Shown here piece by piece: positions 54,932 through 63,331 of a DNA stretch of 64,000 nucleotides (the first letter of the stretch is position 1; each line of letters begins with the position of its first letter). The notes below the pieces were generated by a model that made no database searches, was not told the origin of the DNA, and worked only from the letters and a program-made list of their open reading frames with translations. Source of the DNA: JADJXV01 sp964527785 (GTDB taxonomy: Bacteria; Bacteroidota; Ignavibacteria; Kapaibacteriales; UBA961); NCBI GenBank assembly GCA_964527785.1, contig CAZGNO010000003.1, positions 1 to 64,000 on the forward strand. The letters run 5' to 3'. The position numbers and the translations under genes were made by a program.

Positions 54932-56176
54932 ATGGAAAATCCTCCTGTATTAAGATTCCCGATTGTTGCAGTTGTTGCTGTCAGTTCCATAGCTTTGGGT
55001 GTTTTTCTGTATTTGACGGGGATGGCATTCAATCCCCTTATTATAAGTGGGGCTGCATTCTTTTTGCTGTATCCTTTCAGGCATGAATCAACCCTTATAC
55101 GGAGAATGCTTGCACTGACGATTATTCTTTTTAGTATGTGGATTCTTCAAGATTTGGGGATTACACTGCTGCCGTTTGCTGTAGCAATGCTTATTGCTTA
55201 CTTACTCGATCCGGTCGTTTCTTGGTTGGAACGAAAGAAAATCCCCCGTTGGATTGCGGCTCTGTTTATTATTCTATGTATGGGTGGAGGAATAAGTTTA
55301 ATTTCTATTTTTATTTTTCCTATTGCATTTTTACAGCTTGATGATGTGATCCGCCAAATATCCACGATGATATCGTCTGCAACATCTTTTATTGAAAGTA
55401 GGAAATTTTATAGAATGCTAGAGAGTGTGGGGCTGTCTCAAAACACAATGAAAGGAATCGTCCAAAACGAACTAATGCCTAAAATTGAATCAATTTACAA
55501 GGTGATGCTTGGGGCACTGCTTTCTGTTTTTACAAGTCTTTCAGGAATTGCTTCGCAATTACTTAACGTTATCCTTATCCCGATTCTTTCGTTTTATTTT
55601 GTGAAAGACTTCCCGAAAATGAGGGAGTTTATACGGAGGATGGTTGAACGTAACAACAAGCAGACATTTAGTAATTTGATACGTATGAGTGATATACTCA
55701 AAGCGTATATCGGATGGCAGATTATTGCTGCGATTATGGTAGGAACAGTAACCTCCATTTTGTTTTCACTATTTGGAGTGCCATATCCGGTAGTTTTGGG
55801 AGTACTCTGTGGTTTCTTTAATCCGATTCCTCTCTTTGGCGGGATTGCAAGTATGGTTATAGGGATTATAACTGTACTTTTGGTCAATCCGTCGGGGGCA
55901 GGTGGTAATATTATAACAATTATTTTGGTGATAAACGGACTTCACTTCTTTAATGCCTATTTTGTTGAGCCAAGAATTTTGGGCAAAAGAGTGGGGCTTC
56001 ACCCGATTATATTACTTGCATCATTATTTGTATTTGGGCATTTCTTCGGGTTTTTTGGGCTTTTGATTGCAGTACCGACTACAGCAATACTTATGATGTT
56101 TTTGCGAGATTGGGAAGAAAAACAGGACAGTCAAGCCACTAAAATTATTAGTATAGGAGAAGAGCCGATAACATGA
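54932..56176 (+). CDS. AI-2E family transporter
   Basis: 414 residues with about eight membrane helices. Family features: AMLIAYLLDPVVSWLERKKI near residue 85, a long central soluble segment (about 140-210), VKDFPKMREFIRRMV, SDILKAYIGWQII and the conserved C-terminal stretch VEPRILGKRVGLHPIILLAS. Members export diverse substrates or exchange ions; a role in autoinducer-2 export is known for only some. Single gene between two terminators. Confidence 0.92.
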   Translation: MENPPVLRFPIVAVVAVSSIALGVFLYLTGMAFNPLIISGAAFFLLYPFRHESTLIRRMLALTIILFSMWILQDLGITLLPFAVAMLIAYLLDPVVSWLERKKIPRWIAALFIILCMGGGISLISIFIFPIAFLQLDDVIRQISTMISSATSFIESRKFYRMLESVGLSQNTMKGIVQNELMPKIESIYKVMLGALLSVFTSLSGIASQLLNVILIPILSFYFVKDFPKMREFIRRMVERNNKQTFSNLIRMSDILKAYIGWQIIAAIMVGTVTSILFSLFGVPYPVVLGVLCGFFNPIPLFGGIASMVIGIITVLLVNPSGAGGNIITIILVINGLHFFNAYFVEPRILGKRVGLHPIILLASLFVFGHFFGFFGLLIAVPTTAILMMFLRDWEEKQDSQATKIISIGEEPIT

Positions 56177-56220
56177 TGTATTGAGATATGAATGATGTAC
56201 CGGAATACAGCAAAAATAAA

Positions 56221-56259
56221 AGCGGCAAGCAATGATTAATTGCTTGCCGCTTAAGTTTT
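56221..56259. terminator. Bidirectional terminator
   Basis: AGCGGCAAGCAAT / ATTGCTTGCCGCT, a 13-bp perfect stem with a 5-nt loop. TTTTTT follows on the plus strand, and TTTTATTTTT on the minus strand. It separates convergent genes. Confidence 0.9.
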
Positions 56260-56279
56260 TTATAGTCGGACAGTATTGC

Positions 56280-57206
56280 TCAATACCGTGTAACTTTAAG
56301 TTTTGAAACACCGATATCAAAATCCATTGTTAGCTTCTTTGCCGCCGATTCGTAGTTTGCCGTTTGAAAAGTATTTTCGTCAATCTTTTCAAATCCTATA
56401 AGGTCGGTTCCATTGAGTCCCGACTCATCCACTTCAATCCTGCAGCCGGAACTCGTTGGGATTTCTAGTTCGATAGAGCAAGCACCGCCTTCAAAATCCA
56501 AATGGGTACTGTCTGCTTTGTCACCGAATTTTACTTTGACTGAAGCAGCACCTACATCCATCGAAAGAGTACCTACGCGGTATTTGGAAAGGTCGAATTG
56601 TGAAGAGGATGCCCCAAGTTCGGCATTAATATTCCAAAGCGGGGTAGTATTAAGATGAATTTCTGCACGATTTCTGAAATTGTTATGCCCAAACAACCGG
56701 AAATGATTGTGTTCTTGCATTGAAACCACTACGGAACGTGCTGAATCATGACGGGTAGTTTCATAGGAATATTGTCCGATGCTTGATTCGGTGTACCCGT
56801 CAAGTAATTGTACCGATGTATCTCCGATTGTGAAATTACCGGCACCTGCTTCGAGGGTAAAGTTATACACAAGTGCTGTGCTGTCATACGGTTCACTGAT
56901 TTGCTGAACTGTATGTTTTCCCGACGGTGTATCGCAATTGTCATTACATGATTCCTTGATGGCATTAACACCTGTAAATATACCGGAAAACAACGAAACA
57001 CCAAGTAATATACCTCCTAATGCCGACATAACACCTCTGAGGGTTTGGTCTTGAACAAATGCTCTGGCACCAATAAGGACGAGGGCGAGAGGCCAAAGTT
57101 TCCAAATGTCTTCCCAGTAGACATTTACCAAACCATAATTACCTAAGAGTAAAATAATACCGGAGCTTAAAAGAAATGCCCCCCAAAATATACTTCTAGC
57201 TTTCAT
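56280..57206 (-). CDS. LiaF-like membrane protein with toastrack domain
   Basis: 308 residues. Four short membrane segments at the N-terminus (SIFWGAFLLSSGIILLLGNY, LWPLALVLIGARAF, LGGILLGVSLFSGIF) as in LiaI/LiaF-type (DUF5668) proteins, then a beta-solenoid-like extracytoplasmic domain (about 195-308: LGASSSQFDLSKYRVGTLSM, GAASVKVKFGDKAD, GGACSIELEIP). Overlaps the end of the pspC-like gene by 4 bp. Likely part of an envelope-stress system. Confidence 0.82.
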   Translation of the reverse strand: MKARSIFWGAFLLSSGIILLLGNYGLVNVYWEDIWKLWPLALVLIGARAFVQDQTLRGVMSALGGILLGVSLFSGIFTGVNAIKESCNDNCDTPSGKHTVQQISEPYDSTALVYNFTLEAGAGNFTIGDTSVQLLDGYTESSIGQYSYETTRHDSARSVVVSMQEHNHFRLFGHNNFRNRAEIHLNTTPLWNINAELGASSSQFDLSKYRVGTLSMDVGAASVKVKFGDKADSTHLDFEGGACSIELEIPTSSGCRIEVDESGLNGTDLIGFEKIDENTFQTANYESAAKKLTMDFDIGVSKLKVTRY

Positions 57207-57682
57207 AATTGTTCTTCCGGTTTGTTAATAGTTGGGGATTGAGTTTGTTTGTTTGAACGTTGCATTGAATTGTAGATAGTTGTTGCTCCGATAGCTACCA
57301 GAATCAGGGGCCATAGATTCGAGAAATCAATATCGGGAATATAATTTCCGGCAAGGAATATCACGCCAAGCGTAATTAGAAGTATTCCGCCCATAAGATT
57401 ACGCTTTGATTTCTTTGCAGCCGGATCATAAACGTATTCATTCTCTATGGATGAAGGTTGGTTTTCTTGATCATCAGTTTTTTGTGAATATTCTACGATT
57501 TCATCTTTGTATGGCAGAGCAATCATCAGGATGAGATAGAGTAAAAAACCCGTTCCATAAACAAAAAAAGAAACGGCAAAACCAATGCGGAGGAGGACGG
57601 GGTCAATGTCGAAGTACTCAGCGATTCCTGCGCAAACCCCGCCAACTACTTTGCCTTTTCTGAGGCGATAGGCACGTTGCAT
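57203..57682 (-). CDS. PspC-domain envelope-stress protein
   Basis: 159 residues from ATG 57682 (GGAG upstream; a TTG 12 bp earlier is rejected). N-terminal PspC domain (QRAYRLRKGKVVGGVCAGIA, FDIDPVLLRIGFAV, then a membrane helix), a linker with charged residues, and a C-terminal LiaI/LiaF-type pair of helices (NLMGGILLITLGVIFLAGNY). Coupled to the following LiaF-like gene. Probably senses or stabilises the inner membrane under stress. Confidence 0.88.
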   Translation of the reverse strand: MQRAYRLRKGKVVGGVCAGIAEYFDIDPVLLRIGFAVSFFVYGTGFLLYLILMIALPYKDEIVEYSQKTDDQENQPSSIENEYVYDPAAKKSKRNLMGGILLITLGVIFLAGNYIPDIDFSNLWPLILVAIGATTIYNSMQRSNKQTQSPTINKPEEQL

Positions 57683-57901
57683 AGTGTTCTCCAATTAAAT
57701 GTTAATAAATGTGAAATTCATAGTGAAGTACGCAGTTGTAAAATTAAAAGTTTCATTTTAATTTTATAAAGTTGTATATGAAGGGTAGGGGAGTGGCTGC
57801 TGATTAGCTATGTTACCTGTGTATATTATGAGGTACCGGCTTGTTTTATATGGGCATATCAGTAGGATGGCATATCGTCCTGTTCAATTTGGAGCATTTA
57901 T

Positions 57902-58035
57902 GTCAAGGCAGGTGTTCACCTGCTTTCTGCTAAGATACCTTTTTACGAGACCATACTCTCAAAGTTATTGCAGGATTTACACTTACATATATTATTGGGC
58001 ATTTAATGAAAGTCAGGTGTAGCACCTGCCTTGAC
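57902..58035. repeat. Inverted-repeat element GTCAAGGCAGGTG
   Basis: GTCAAGGCAGGTG (57902-57914) and CACCTGCCTTGAC (58023-58035) are perfect complements. The arms extend imperfectly inward (GTTCACCTGCTTTC and GAAAGTCAGGTGTAG), giving a 134-bp element that resembles a MITE. The rest of the 57683-58146 gap holds only the atpG terminator. Confidence 0.75.
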
Positions 58036-58082
58036 TGACCAGAGATTTACTTCCAATAATTGTAAATATTTACTAGACTTTA

Positions 58083-58116
58083 TATAAAAAAGGCGTAGAG
58101 TAATATCTACGCCTTT
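58083..58116 (-). terminator. Terminator of the ATP synthase operon
   Basis: On the minus strand AAAGGCGTAGA / TCTACGCCTTT, an 11-bp perfect stem with a 6-nt loop, followed by TTTATATA. It follows atpG. Confidence 0.9.
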
Positions 58117-58146
58117 AGAAAGGATTAGTCGTGATTGCACGATACG

Positions 58147-59046
58147 TTATTTTCTGAGAGCTTCTGCTCCGCCCACGATTTCGAGCATTTCTTTGGTGAT
58201 AGATGCCTGGCGGGCTTTGTTGTATTGCAATTGGAGTGCCTTAATGAGGTCACGGGCGTTCGTAGTAGCATTATCCATTGCCATCATTCTTGCTGCCTGT
58301 TCTGCTGCATTAGAATCGAGCAGCGCAGTCCATACTTGGATATTGAGAAACTTAGGCAACAGCTCATTCATGATATCGCCGCGTGACGGCTCGAAAATAT
58401 AATCATTGTTCATCTCGCCGTCGTGATGTTGCTTTGTCTGTTCTGATTTGCTGCGATCGAGCGGTAACAGCGAATGAAATTTAACTTCTTGTTTTATGAT
58501 AGATTTGAATTCATTGCCGAATATTTCAACCTTGTCATACTTCTCATTAATAAACCCGTCGGAGATAATCGAGGCAACGTCAAAGGCAGTACTAAAGTCA
58601 AGTTTAGCAAAAATATCAGGGAATTCTTGAATAACCGGTGTGTTTCTCTTGCTGAAATATGATACAGCACGCTTGCCAATCGGCAAAACGGAAACTTTTA
58701 CACCGGGAAATTGAGAAGGGAGCGACTTTTCAATATGATACGTTGCCGCTTTAAGGAGATTCGCATTGAAACTGCCGCAAAGACCTCTGTCAGAAGAAAC
58801 CACAACGACTGCAATTGATTTCACAGTTTTAGGTTTGCGCAGAAGCGGATGGAAAAAATCTTCATCCGACGCTGTAGCCAGATTAGTGAGAATTTCCGAT
58901 AGTTTGAGCGTATATGGACGTGCAGCCATAATTGCTTCCTGAGCACGGCGAAGTTTTGCAGCCGCAACCATTTTCATTGCAGAAGTAATTTTTGCCGTGT
59001 TTTTTACCGCGCTGATGCGATGGCGTATGTCGCGTAAAGTTGCCAT
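58147..59046 (-). CDS. atpG: ATP synthase F1 subunit gamma
   Basis: 299 residues. Central rotor shaft of F1. N-terminal MATLRDIRHRISAVKNTAKI then TSAMKMVAAAKLRRAQ, the middle SSDRGLCGSFNANLLK, and the C-terminal helix DNATTNARDLIKALQLQYNK then ARQASITKEMLEIVGGAEAL, all canonical. Last gene of the operon here. It follows hldD, not atpA, and no beta or epsilon gene follows, so atpD-atpC must lie elsewhere. Confidence 0.97.
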   Translation of the reverse strand: MATLRDIRHRISAVKNTAKITSAMKMVAAAKLRRAQEAIMAARPYTLKLSEILTNLATASDEDFFHPLLRKPKTVKSIAVVVVSSDRGLCGSFNANLLKAATYHIEKSLPSQFPGVKVSVLPIGKRAVSYFSKRNTPVIQEFPDIFAKLDFSTAFDVASIISDGFINEKYDKVEIFGNEFKSIIKQEVKFHSLLPLDRSKSEQTKQHHDGEMNNDYIFEPSRGDIMNELLPKFLNIQVWTALLDSNAAEQAARMMAMDNATTNARDLIKALQLQYNKARQASITKEMLEIVGGAEALRK

Positions 59047-59110
59047 AATATTCTATAAACTGACGTTATGTTTTTTATTCTGATGTATTAAATTCAAAAA
59101 GGAATGAGAG

Positions 59111-60076
59111 CTACCAGTATAATTCCCCCGGCATCAAGTAATTAACTACATAGTCTTCGATGCTTTTTTCAAGTGTCTGAAATTCAAGATGAATTCCTGT
59201 GCCGTGAAGATTCGTCAAATCTGCCTCTGTAAAGTTCTGATATTGCGAGCGGATTGAATCAGGCATTTCCACATATTCAATGTTCACTTCACAATTCATT
59301 GCTGTAAAAACAGCAGCAGCCAAATCATTCCACGTTCTTGCTTTACCTGTACCTAGATTGTAAATGCCGGCAATGTTCTTGTTTTGTAACATATTCCACA
59401 TTACGTTGCAAACATCTTTCGTATAGACAAAATCACGCATTTGGTATCCGTCGGCATATTCGTCTGAGTTTGATTTGAAAAGGCGGATTTTCCCGGTTTC
59501 TTCAATCTGACGGAATGCCTTTACTACCAAACTTGCCATTGCATTCTTATGATATTCATTCGGACCGAATACGTTAAAATATCGAATCCCGATGAACTCA
59601 TTTTGAAGATTGTTATTCAAAACCCATGTATCGAACATCAGTTTTGAATAGCCGTACATATTCAAGGGACGCAGTGTCCTGCATAACGAATCGGAATATC
59701 CTTGTTCACCAATGCCATAGGTTGCTGCGCTGCTTGCGTAGATAAACCTAATGCCTTTTTTGTGAGCGGCAGACGCAACATCAACACTATATCGGTAATT
59801 ATTATCCAGAAGATAGTCTGCATTGCGTTCGGTAGTTGCCGAACAAGCTCCAAGATGTATGATTGCTTCAATGTTGTCCCCGTACCCGTCGGATACAAGT
59901 TTTTGACGGAAAACATCAGGATGGGTTATGTCGGTATATTGTTTGCCGACAAGATTTTTCCATTTGATTCCATCGCGGAGCTGGTCAACAATGAGAATAT
60001 CATTAATACCTTCATCATTGCATTTCCGTACAAATCCGCTGCCAATAAATCCTGCGCCGCCGGTTATTACCACCAT
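59111..60076 (-). CDS. hldD: ADP-glyceromanno-heptose 6-epimerase
   Basis: 321 residues. Extended SDR: NAD(P)-binding VVITGGAGFIGSGFVRKCND, HLGACSATTERNADYLLDNN, the active-site Ser and Tyr-x3-Lys (ASSAATYG...YGYSKLMFD), YFNVFGPNEYHKNAMASLV and GTGKARTWNDLA. HldD/RfaD makes ADP-L-glycero-D-manno-heptose for the LPS core. It sits between atpA and atpG on the same strand (60-bp gap to atpA, 64 to atpG), an unusual place. Confidence 0.95.
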   Translation of the reverse strand: MVVITGGAGFIGSGFVRKCNDEGINDILIVDQLRDGIKWKNLVGKQYTDITHPDVFRQKLVSDGYGDNIEAIIHLGACSATTERNADYLLDNNYRYSVDVASAAHKKGIRFIYASSAATYGIGEQGYSDSLCRTLRPLNMYGYSKLMFDTWVLNNNLQNEFIGIRYFNVFGPNEYHKNAMASLVVKAFRQIEETGKIRLFKSNSDEYADGYQMRDFVYTKDVCNVMWNMLQNKNIAGIYNLGTGKARTWNDLAAAVFTAMNCEVNIEYVEMPDSIRSQYQNFTEADLTNLHGTGIHLEFQTLEKSIEDYVVNYLMPGELYW

Positions 60077-60136
60077 TTGACACTCTAGTCCGCTAAATAT
60101 GTGGCAAGAAACAACCCTTATACAGAGTCGTGATAT

Positions 60137-61687
60137 TTAAATTGTTGCTTTGAAACGATCGGTAAATTGCTTGATAGCTGTGTTCAGCATACCCTTTACC
60201 TCGTCATTCAAATCCTTGATTTCAATGATTGCATTCAGGGCTGCCTTATGAACTGATTCCATAAAATCCATAAATTCAGTTTCATAGCGTTTGAGATGCT
60301 CAAGAGGAATTTCATCCAGATAGCCGTTTGTAGCTGCAAATACTAAAGCAATCTGACGCTCAACAGGAATCGGGCTGTACTGAGATTGCTTAAGGATTTC
60401 TGTAAGACGAGCACCGCGAGTAAGCTGTTGCTGTGTAGATTTATCAAGGTCAGAACCAAACTTTGCAAATGCTTCCAATTCACGGAACATGGCAAGCTCT
60501 AATTTAAGAGGACCTGCTACTTTTTTCATAGGTTTGATCTGAGCATTACCACCCACACGAGAAACGGAAATACCGACGTTGAGCGCTGGGCGAATACCTG
60601 CATTAAAGAGATTCGGCTCTAAGTAAATCTGACCGTCGGTAATCGAAATAACGTTTGTCGGGATATATGCAGAAACGTCACCTGCTTGGGTTTCGATAAC
60701 AGGAAGAGCAGTCAGCGAACCGCTACCCAATGCAGTAGAAAGTTTGGAAGCGCGTTCCAGCAAACGGCTGTGGAGATAGAAAATATCACCGGGATATGCT
60801 TCACGTCCCGGTGGACGGCGAAGCAAAAGGGATACTTGGCGATATGCAGCGGCTTGTTTGGACAAGTCATCATAAATTACCAACGCATGGCGACCTGAAT
60901 CACGGAAATATTCACCCATCGAGCAACCGCAATACGGCGCTACGAATTGAAGCGGGGCAGGGTCGGAAGCATTTGCAGTAACAATGATTGTATAGTCCAT
61001 TGCTCCTTGTTCCTGAAGCGTATGAAGCACATTCGCTACTGTAGAACCTTTTTGTCCGATAGCAACATACACGCAAAATACCGGCTCAATGCCAAGTTTT
61101 TTAGCTTCTTCGGTATGTGTATATTTTTGGCTGATGATAGTATCAATTGCAACAACTGTTTTACCTGTTTGGCGGTCACCAATAATCAACTCACGTTGTC
61201 CGCGACCGATTGGAATAAGTGCGTCAATTGCCTTAATACCTGTTTGGAGAGGTTGTGTAACCGGTTGACGGTCAATAACACCCAACGCTTTGCGTTCGAT
61301 AGGTAATGTCTTTGTAGTATGAATCGGTCCCTTACCGTCAATAGGCATACCAAGCGGATTAACAACACGACCAAGCAATTCCTCCCCTACAGGAACGGAT
61401 GCAATCCGTCCTGTACGGCGAACCGTATCACCTTCTTTTACCAAACGGTCATCACCGAAAAGCACAACACCAACGTTGTCTTCTTCCAGGTTAAGAACCA
61501 TTCCCATAACACCGTTAGGGAATTCAACAAGTTCCGAAACCATAACCTTTGTTAAGCCATAAATACGTGCCACACCGTCACCTACTTGTAGCACAGTACC
61601 TACTTCATATACGTCAACTTCGTTTTCATAACCGGAAAGTTGGCGACGCAAAATCGCGGAAATCTCTTCAGGATGAACTTCAGCCAT
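60137..61687 (-). CDS. atpA: ATP synthase F1 subunit alpha
   Basis: 516 residues. Walker A GDRQTGKTVVAIDTI (about 170), VSELVEFPNGVMGMVLNLEE, FCVYVAIGQKGSTVANV, ALVIYDDLSKQAAAYRQVSL, LRRPPGREAYPGDIFYLHSR and SVSRVGGNAQIKPMKKVAGP. Non-catalytic nucleotide-binding subunit of F1. 113 bp after atpH. Confidence 0.98.
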   Translation of the reverse strand: MAEVHPEEISAILRRQLSGYENEVDVYEVGTVLQVGDGVARIYGLTKVMVSELVEFPNGVMGMVLNLEEDNVGVVLFGDDRLVKEGDTVRRTGRIASVPVGEELLGRVVNPLGMPIDGKGPIHTTKTLPIERKALGVIDRQPVTQPLQTGIKAIDALIPIGRGQRELIIGDRQTGKTVVAIDTIISQKYTHTEEAKKLGIEPVFCVYVAIGQKGSTVANVLHTLQEQGAMDYTIIVTANASDPAPLQFVAPYCGCSMGEYFRDSGRHALVIYDDLSKQAAAYRQVSLLLRRPPGREAYPGDIFYLHSRLLERASKLSTALGSGSLTALPVIETQAGDVSAYIPTNVISITDGQIYLEPNLFNAGIRPALNVGISVSRVGGNAQIKPMKKVAGPLKLELAMFRELEAFAKFGSDLDKSTQQQLTRGARLTEILKQSQYSPIPVERQIALVFAATNGYLDEIPLEHLKRYETEFMDFMESVHKAALNAIIEIKDLNDEVKGMLNTAIKQFTDRFKATI

Positions 61688-61800
61688 ATTCTTACCTTTG
61701 TTTAATAATATTTACAAGTTTAAATTCTTTTTTACTATCAGCTTGATGATAATCAGATTTTGATGCGGCTATTTCGAAATTGTTTCAACGTAATTTCAAA

Positions 61801-62376
61801 TCAACTAACCGCTAAAGTCTTTTGAAGTGATAACGGCATATCAACACCCGAAAGCTGTTTGTAAAGCATTTCGAGATGATGACGGACGCTACCGTCATAT
61901 ACTAAATCGTCAATTTTAACAACAGCACCGCCACGTAGGTCAGGATTAACTTTGAACTGGGAAATAACAGATTTTTGAGTGATATTCGCGATTGTTTGTG
62001 CCAGTTTTTGTTGCAATTCCGCCTCTAACTCAACCGAAGTTGTAAAGTCAACAGGCAATAGATTCATCCGTGTATTGTACAAGTCTTGGAAAGCATCAAT
62101 AATTTCAATCATCATACTTTCACGGCGTTTCTCGGCAATCAACATTAGAAAATCAAGCGTAGTTTGGTTAATCATCGAGCCGTAAAGCTCTTTGAAAATT
62201 TCTTGCTTTTTGTTGTGTGGGACAACAGGACTGCTCAGGAAGGTACGTAAATCTTTGGACTGATGTATTGTAGCTTGAACGGCGAGTAAATCTTGGTACA
62301 CTTGTTCTATTTGTTCAGTTTTTAAGGCACCGAAAAGTGCTTGGGCATATCGTTTTACAATGCGGGTATTAATCAT
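61801..62376 (-). CDS. atpH: ATP synthase F1 subunit delta
   Basis: 191 residues. Peripheral-stalk OSCP/delta subunit: TRIVKRYAQALFGALKTEQ, FLSSPVVPHNKKQEIFKELY, FLMLIAEKRRESMMIEIIDA and the C-terminal NPDLRGGAVVKIDDLVYDGS then VRHHLEMLYKQL. Starts 27 bp after atpF. Confidence 0.95.
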   Translation of the reverse strand: MINTRIVKRYAQALFGALKTEQIEQVYQDLLAVQATIHQSKDLRTFLSSPVVPHNKKQEIFKELYGSMINQTTLDFLMLIAEKRRESMMIEIIDAFQDLYNTRMNLLPVDFTTSVELEAELQQKLAQTIANITQKSVISQFKVNPDLRGGAVVKIDDLVYDGSVRHHLEMLYKQLSGVDMPLSLQKTLAVS

Positions 62377-62403
62377 GGCTGATAGTTTGCGAAAATAAAA
62401 ATA

Positions 62404-62898
62404 TTAGTTTTTCGATACTTCATCAATATATGATTCAATCAGTGCACGATGACTCTCAGCATTCATTGAACTTCCTAAAATCTTAGCGGTAGCTTGTACA
62501 ACGAGTGAAGCTGTTTCTGAGCGCAATGATTGGAGTGCAGCTTCTTTCTCACGCTCTATTTCACGCTGTGCTTCGGTAATCTTTGTATGCTTTACACGTT
62601 CAGCTTCTTCGTGGGCTGCTTGGATTAATACTTCTGCCTGATGCTTACCTTCTTTTACAAGGTTCATCATATCTTGTTGGGCCGAAGTGATTTTGGCTTG
62701 GCTTTCTTTTAACAAAGCGCGGGCTTCGGCGTTAATGCGGTCAGCTTCGCTGATTGAGTTTGAAATGCCCTCTTGTCTGGATTTAAGTGAATCGAGCAAT
62801 GGCTTGAATCCAAATTTCCCAATAATACCAAGAAACAGCAAGAAATTGAAAACAGTCCAAATAATCAGACCGGGCGAAACATTGAGTAGATTTTCCAT
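62404..62898 (-). CDS. atpF: ATP synthase F0 subunit b
   Basis: 164 residues. One N-terminal membrane helix (PGLIIWTVFNFLLFLGIIGK) and a long charged coiled coil (about 35-150, SRQEGISNSISEADRINAEA and AHEEAERVKHTKITEAQREI). Peripheral stalk. It is preceded in the transcript by a strong hairpin (62998-63031). Confidence 0.95.
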   Translation of the reverse strand: MENLLNVSPGLIIWTVFNFLLFLGIIGKFGFKPLLDSLKSRQEGISNSISEADRINAEARALLKESQAKITSAQQDMMNLVKEGKHQAEVLIQAAHEEAERVKHTKITEAQREIEREKEAALQSLRSETASLVVQATAKILGSSMNAESHRALIESYIDEVSKN

Positions 62899-62997
62899 TT
62901 TAATTTATTTAAGTATCAAACAGTACATGAAGAAATAAAGTTGAAATTCTTTGTATTTGGTTAAAAAAAATCCCGGCTTCGTGCCTTCATAAAAATG

Positions 62998-63031
62998 GCG
63001 TGCTTCCACTCTATGAAGAGCGGAAGCACGT
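62998..63031 (-). terminator. Intra-operon hairpin between atpE and atpF
   Basis: A 15-bp stem (62998-63012 with 63017-63031; two wobble pairs) and a 4-nt loop. On the minus strand it is followed by CCATTTTTATG. It lies about 10 bp after the atpE stop, so it could be a partial terminator or RNA stabiliser raising c-subunit yield. Confidence 0.65.
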
Positions 63032-63041
63032 CACGAAGAAT

Positions 63042-63269
63042 TTACTTAACAGCAAGAAGAATACAGATAACCATAGCGAAAAGTGCAACACCTTCGATAA
63101 GTGCAGCACCGATAATCATAGTTGTACGTGCGTCTTTTGCTGATTCGGGCTGACGGGCACCTGCTTCAAGAGCAGCAGCTACGAGTGGTCCGATTCCTGT
63201 TCCTACACCAAATACTGTGATACCTACGCCAAGACCGGCGGCTAACCATGCTAAACCTTGAGGATTCAT
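63042..63269 (-). CDS. atpE: ATP synthase F0 subunit c
   Basis: 75 residues, two membrane helices joined by the polar loop EAGARQPESAKD. The ion-carrying Glu lies in IIGAALIEGVALFAMV. The Na+-binding signature is absent: Ile stands where Na+-type c subunits have Gln (GTGIGPL versus GVGQGYA), and no Ser-Thr follows the Glu. I infer proton coupling. Between atpB and atpF. Confidence 0.96.
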   Translation of the reverse strand: MNPQGLAWLAAGLGVGITVFGVGTGIGPLVAAALEAGARQPESAKDARTTMIIGAALIEGVALFAMVICILLAVK

Positions 63270-63331
63270 TTTTCTATCCTTTTATGAATGTGAAATAAAA
63301 TAAAAACAATAATTGATAACTATATCAGAGA

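Noticed and set aside
57810..58022. 70-codon plus-strand ORF
   Set aside because: It overlaps the inverted-repeat element and has no coding features.
63042..63269. Sodium-dependent ATP synthase c subunit
   Set aside because: The Gln and the Ser-Thr of the Na+ site are absent; only the Glu is kept.
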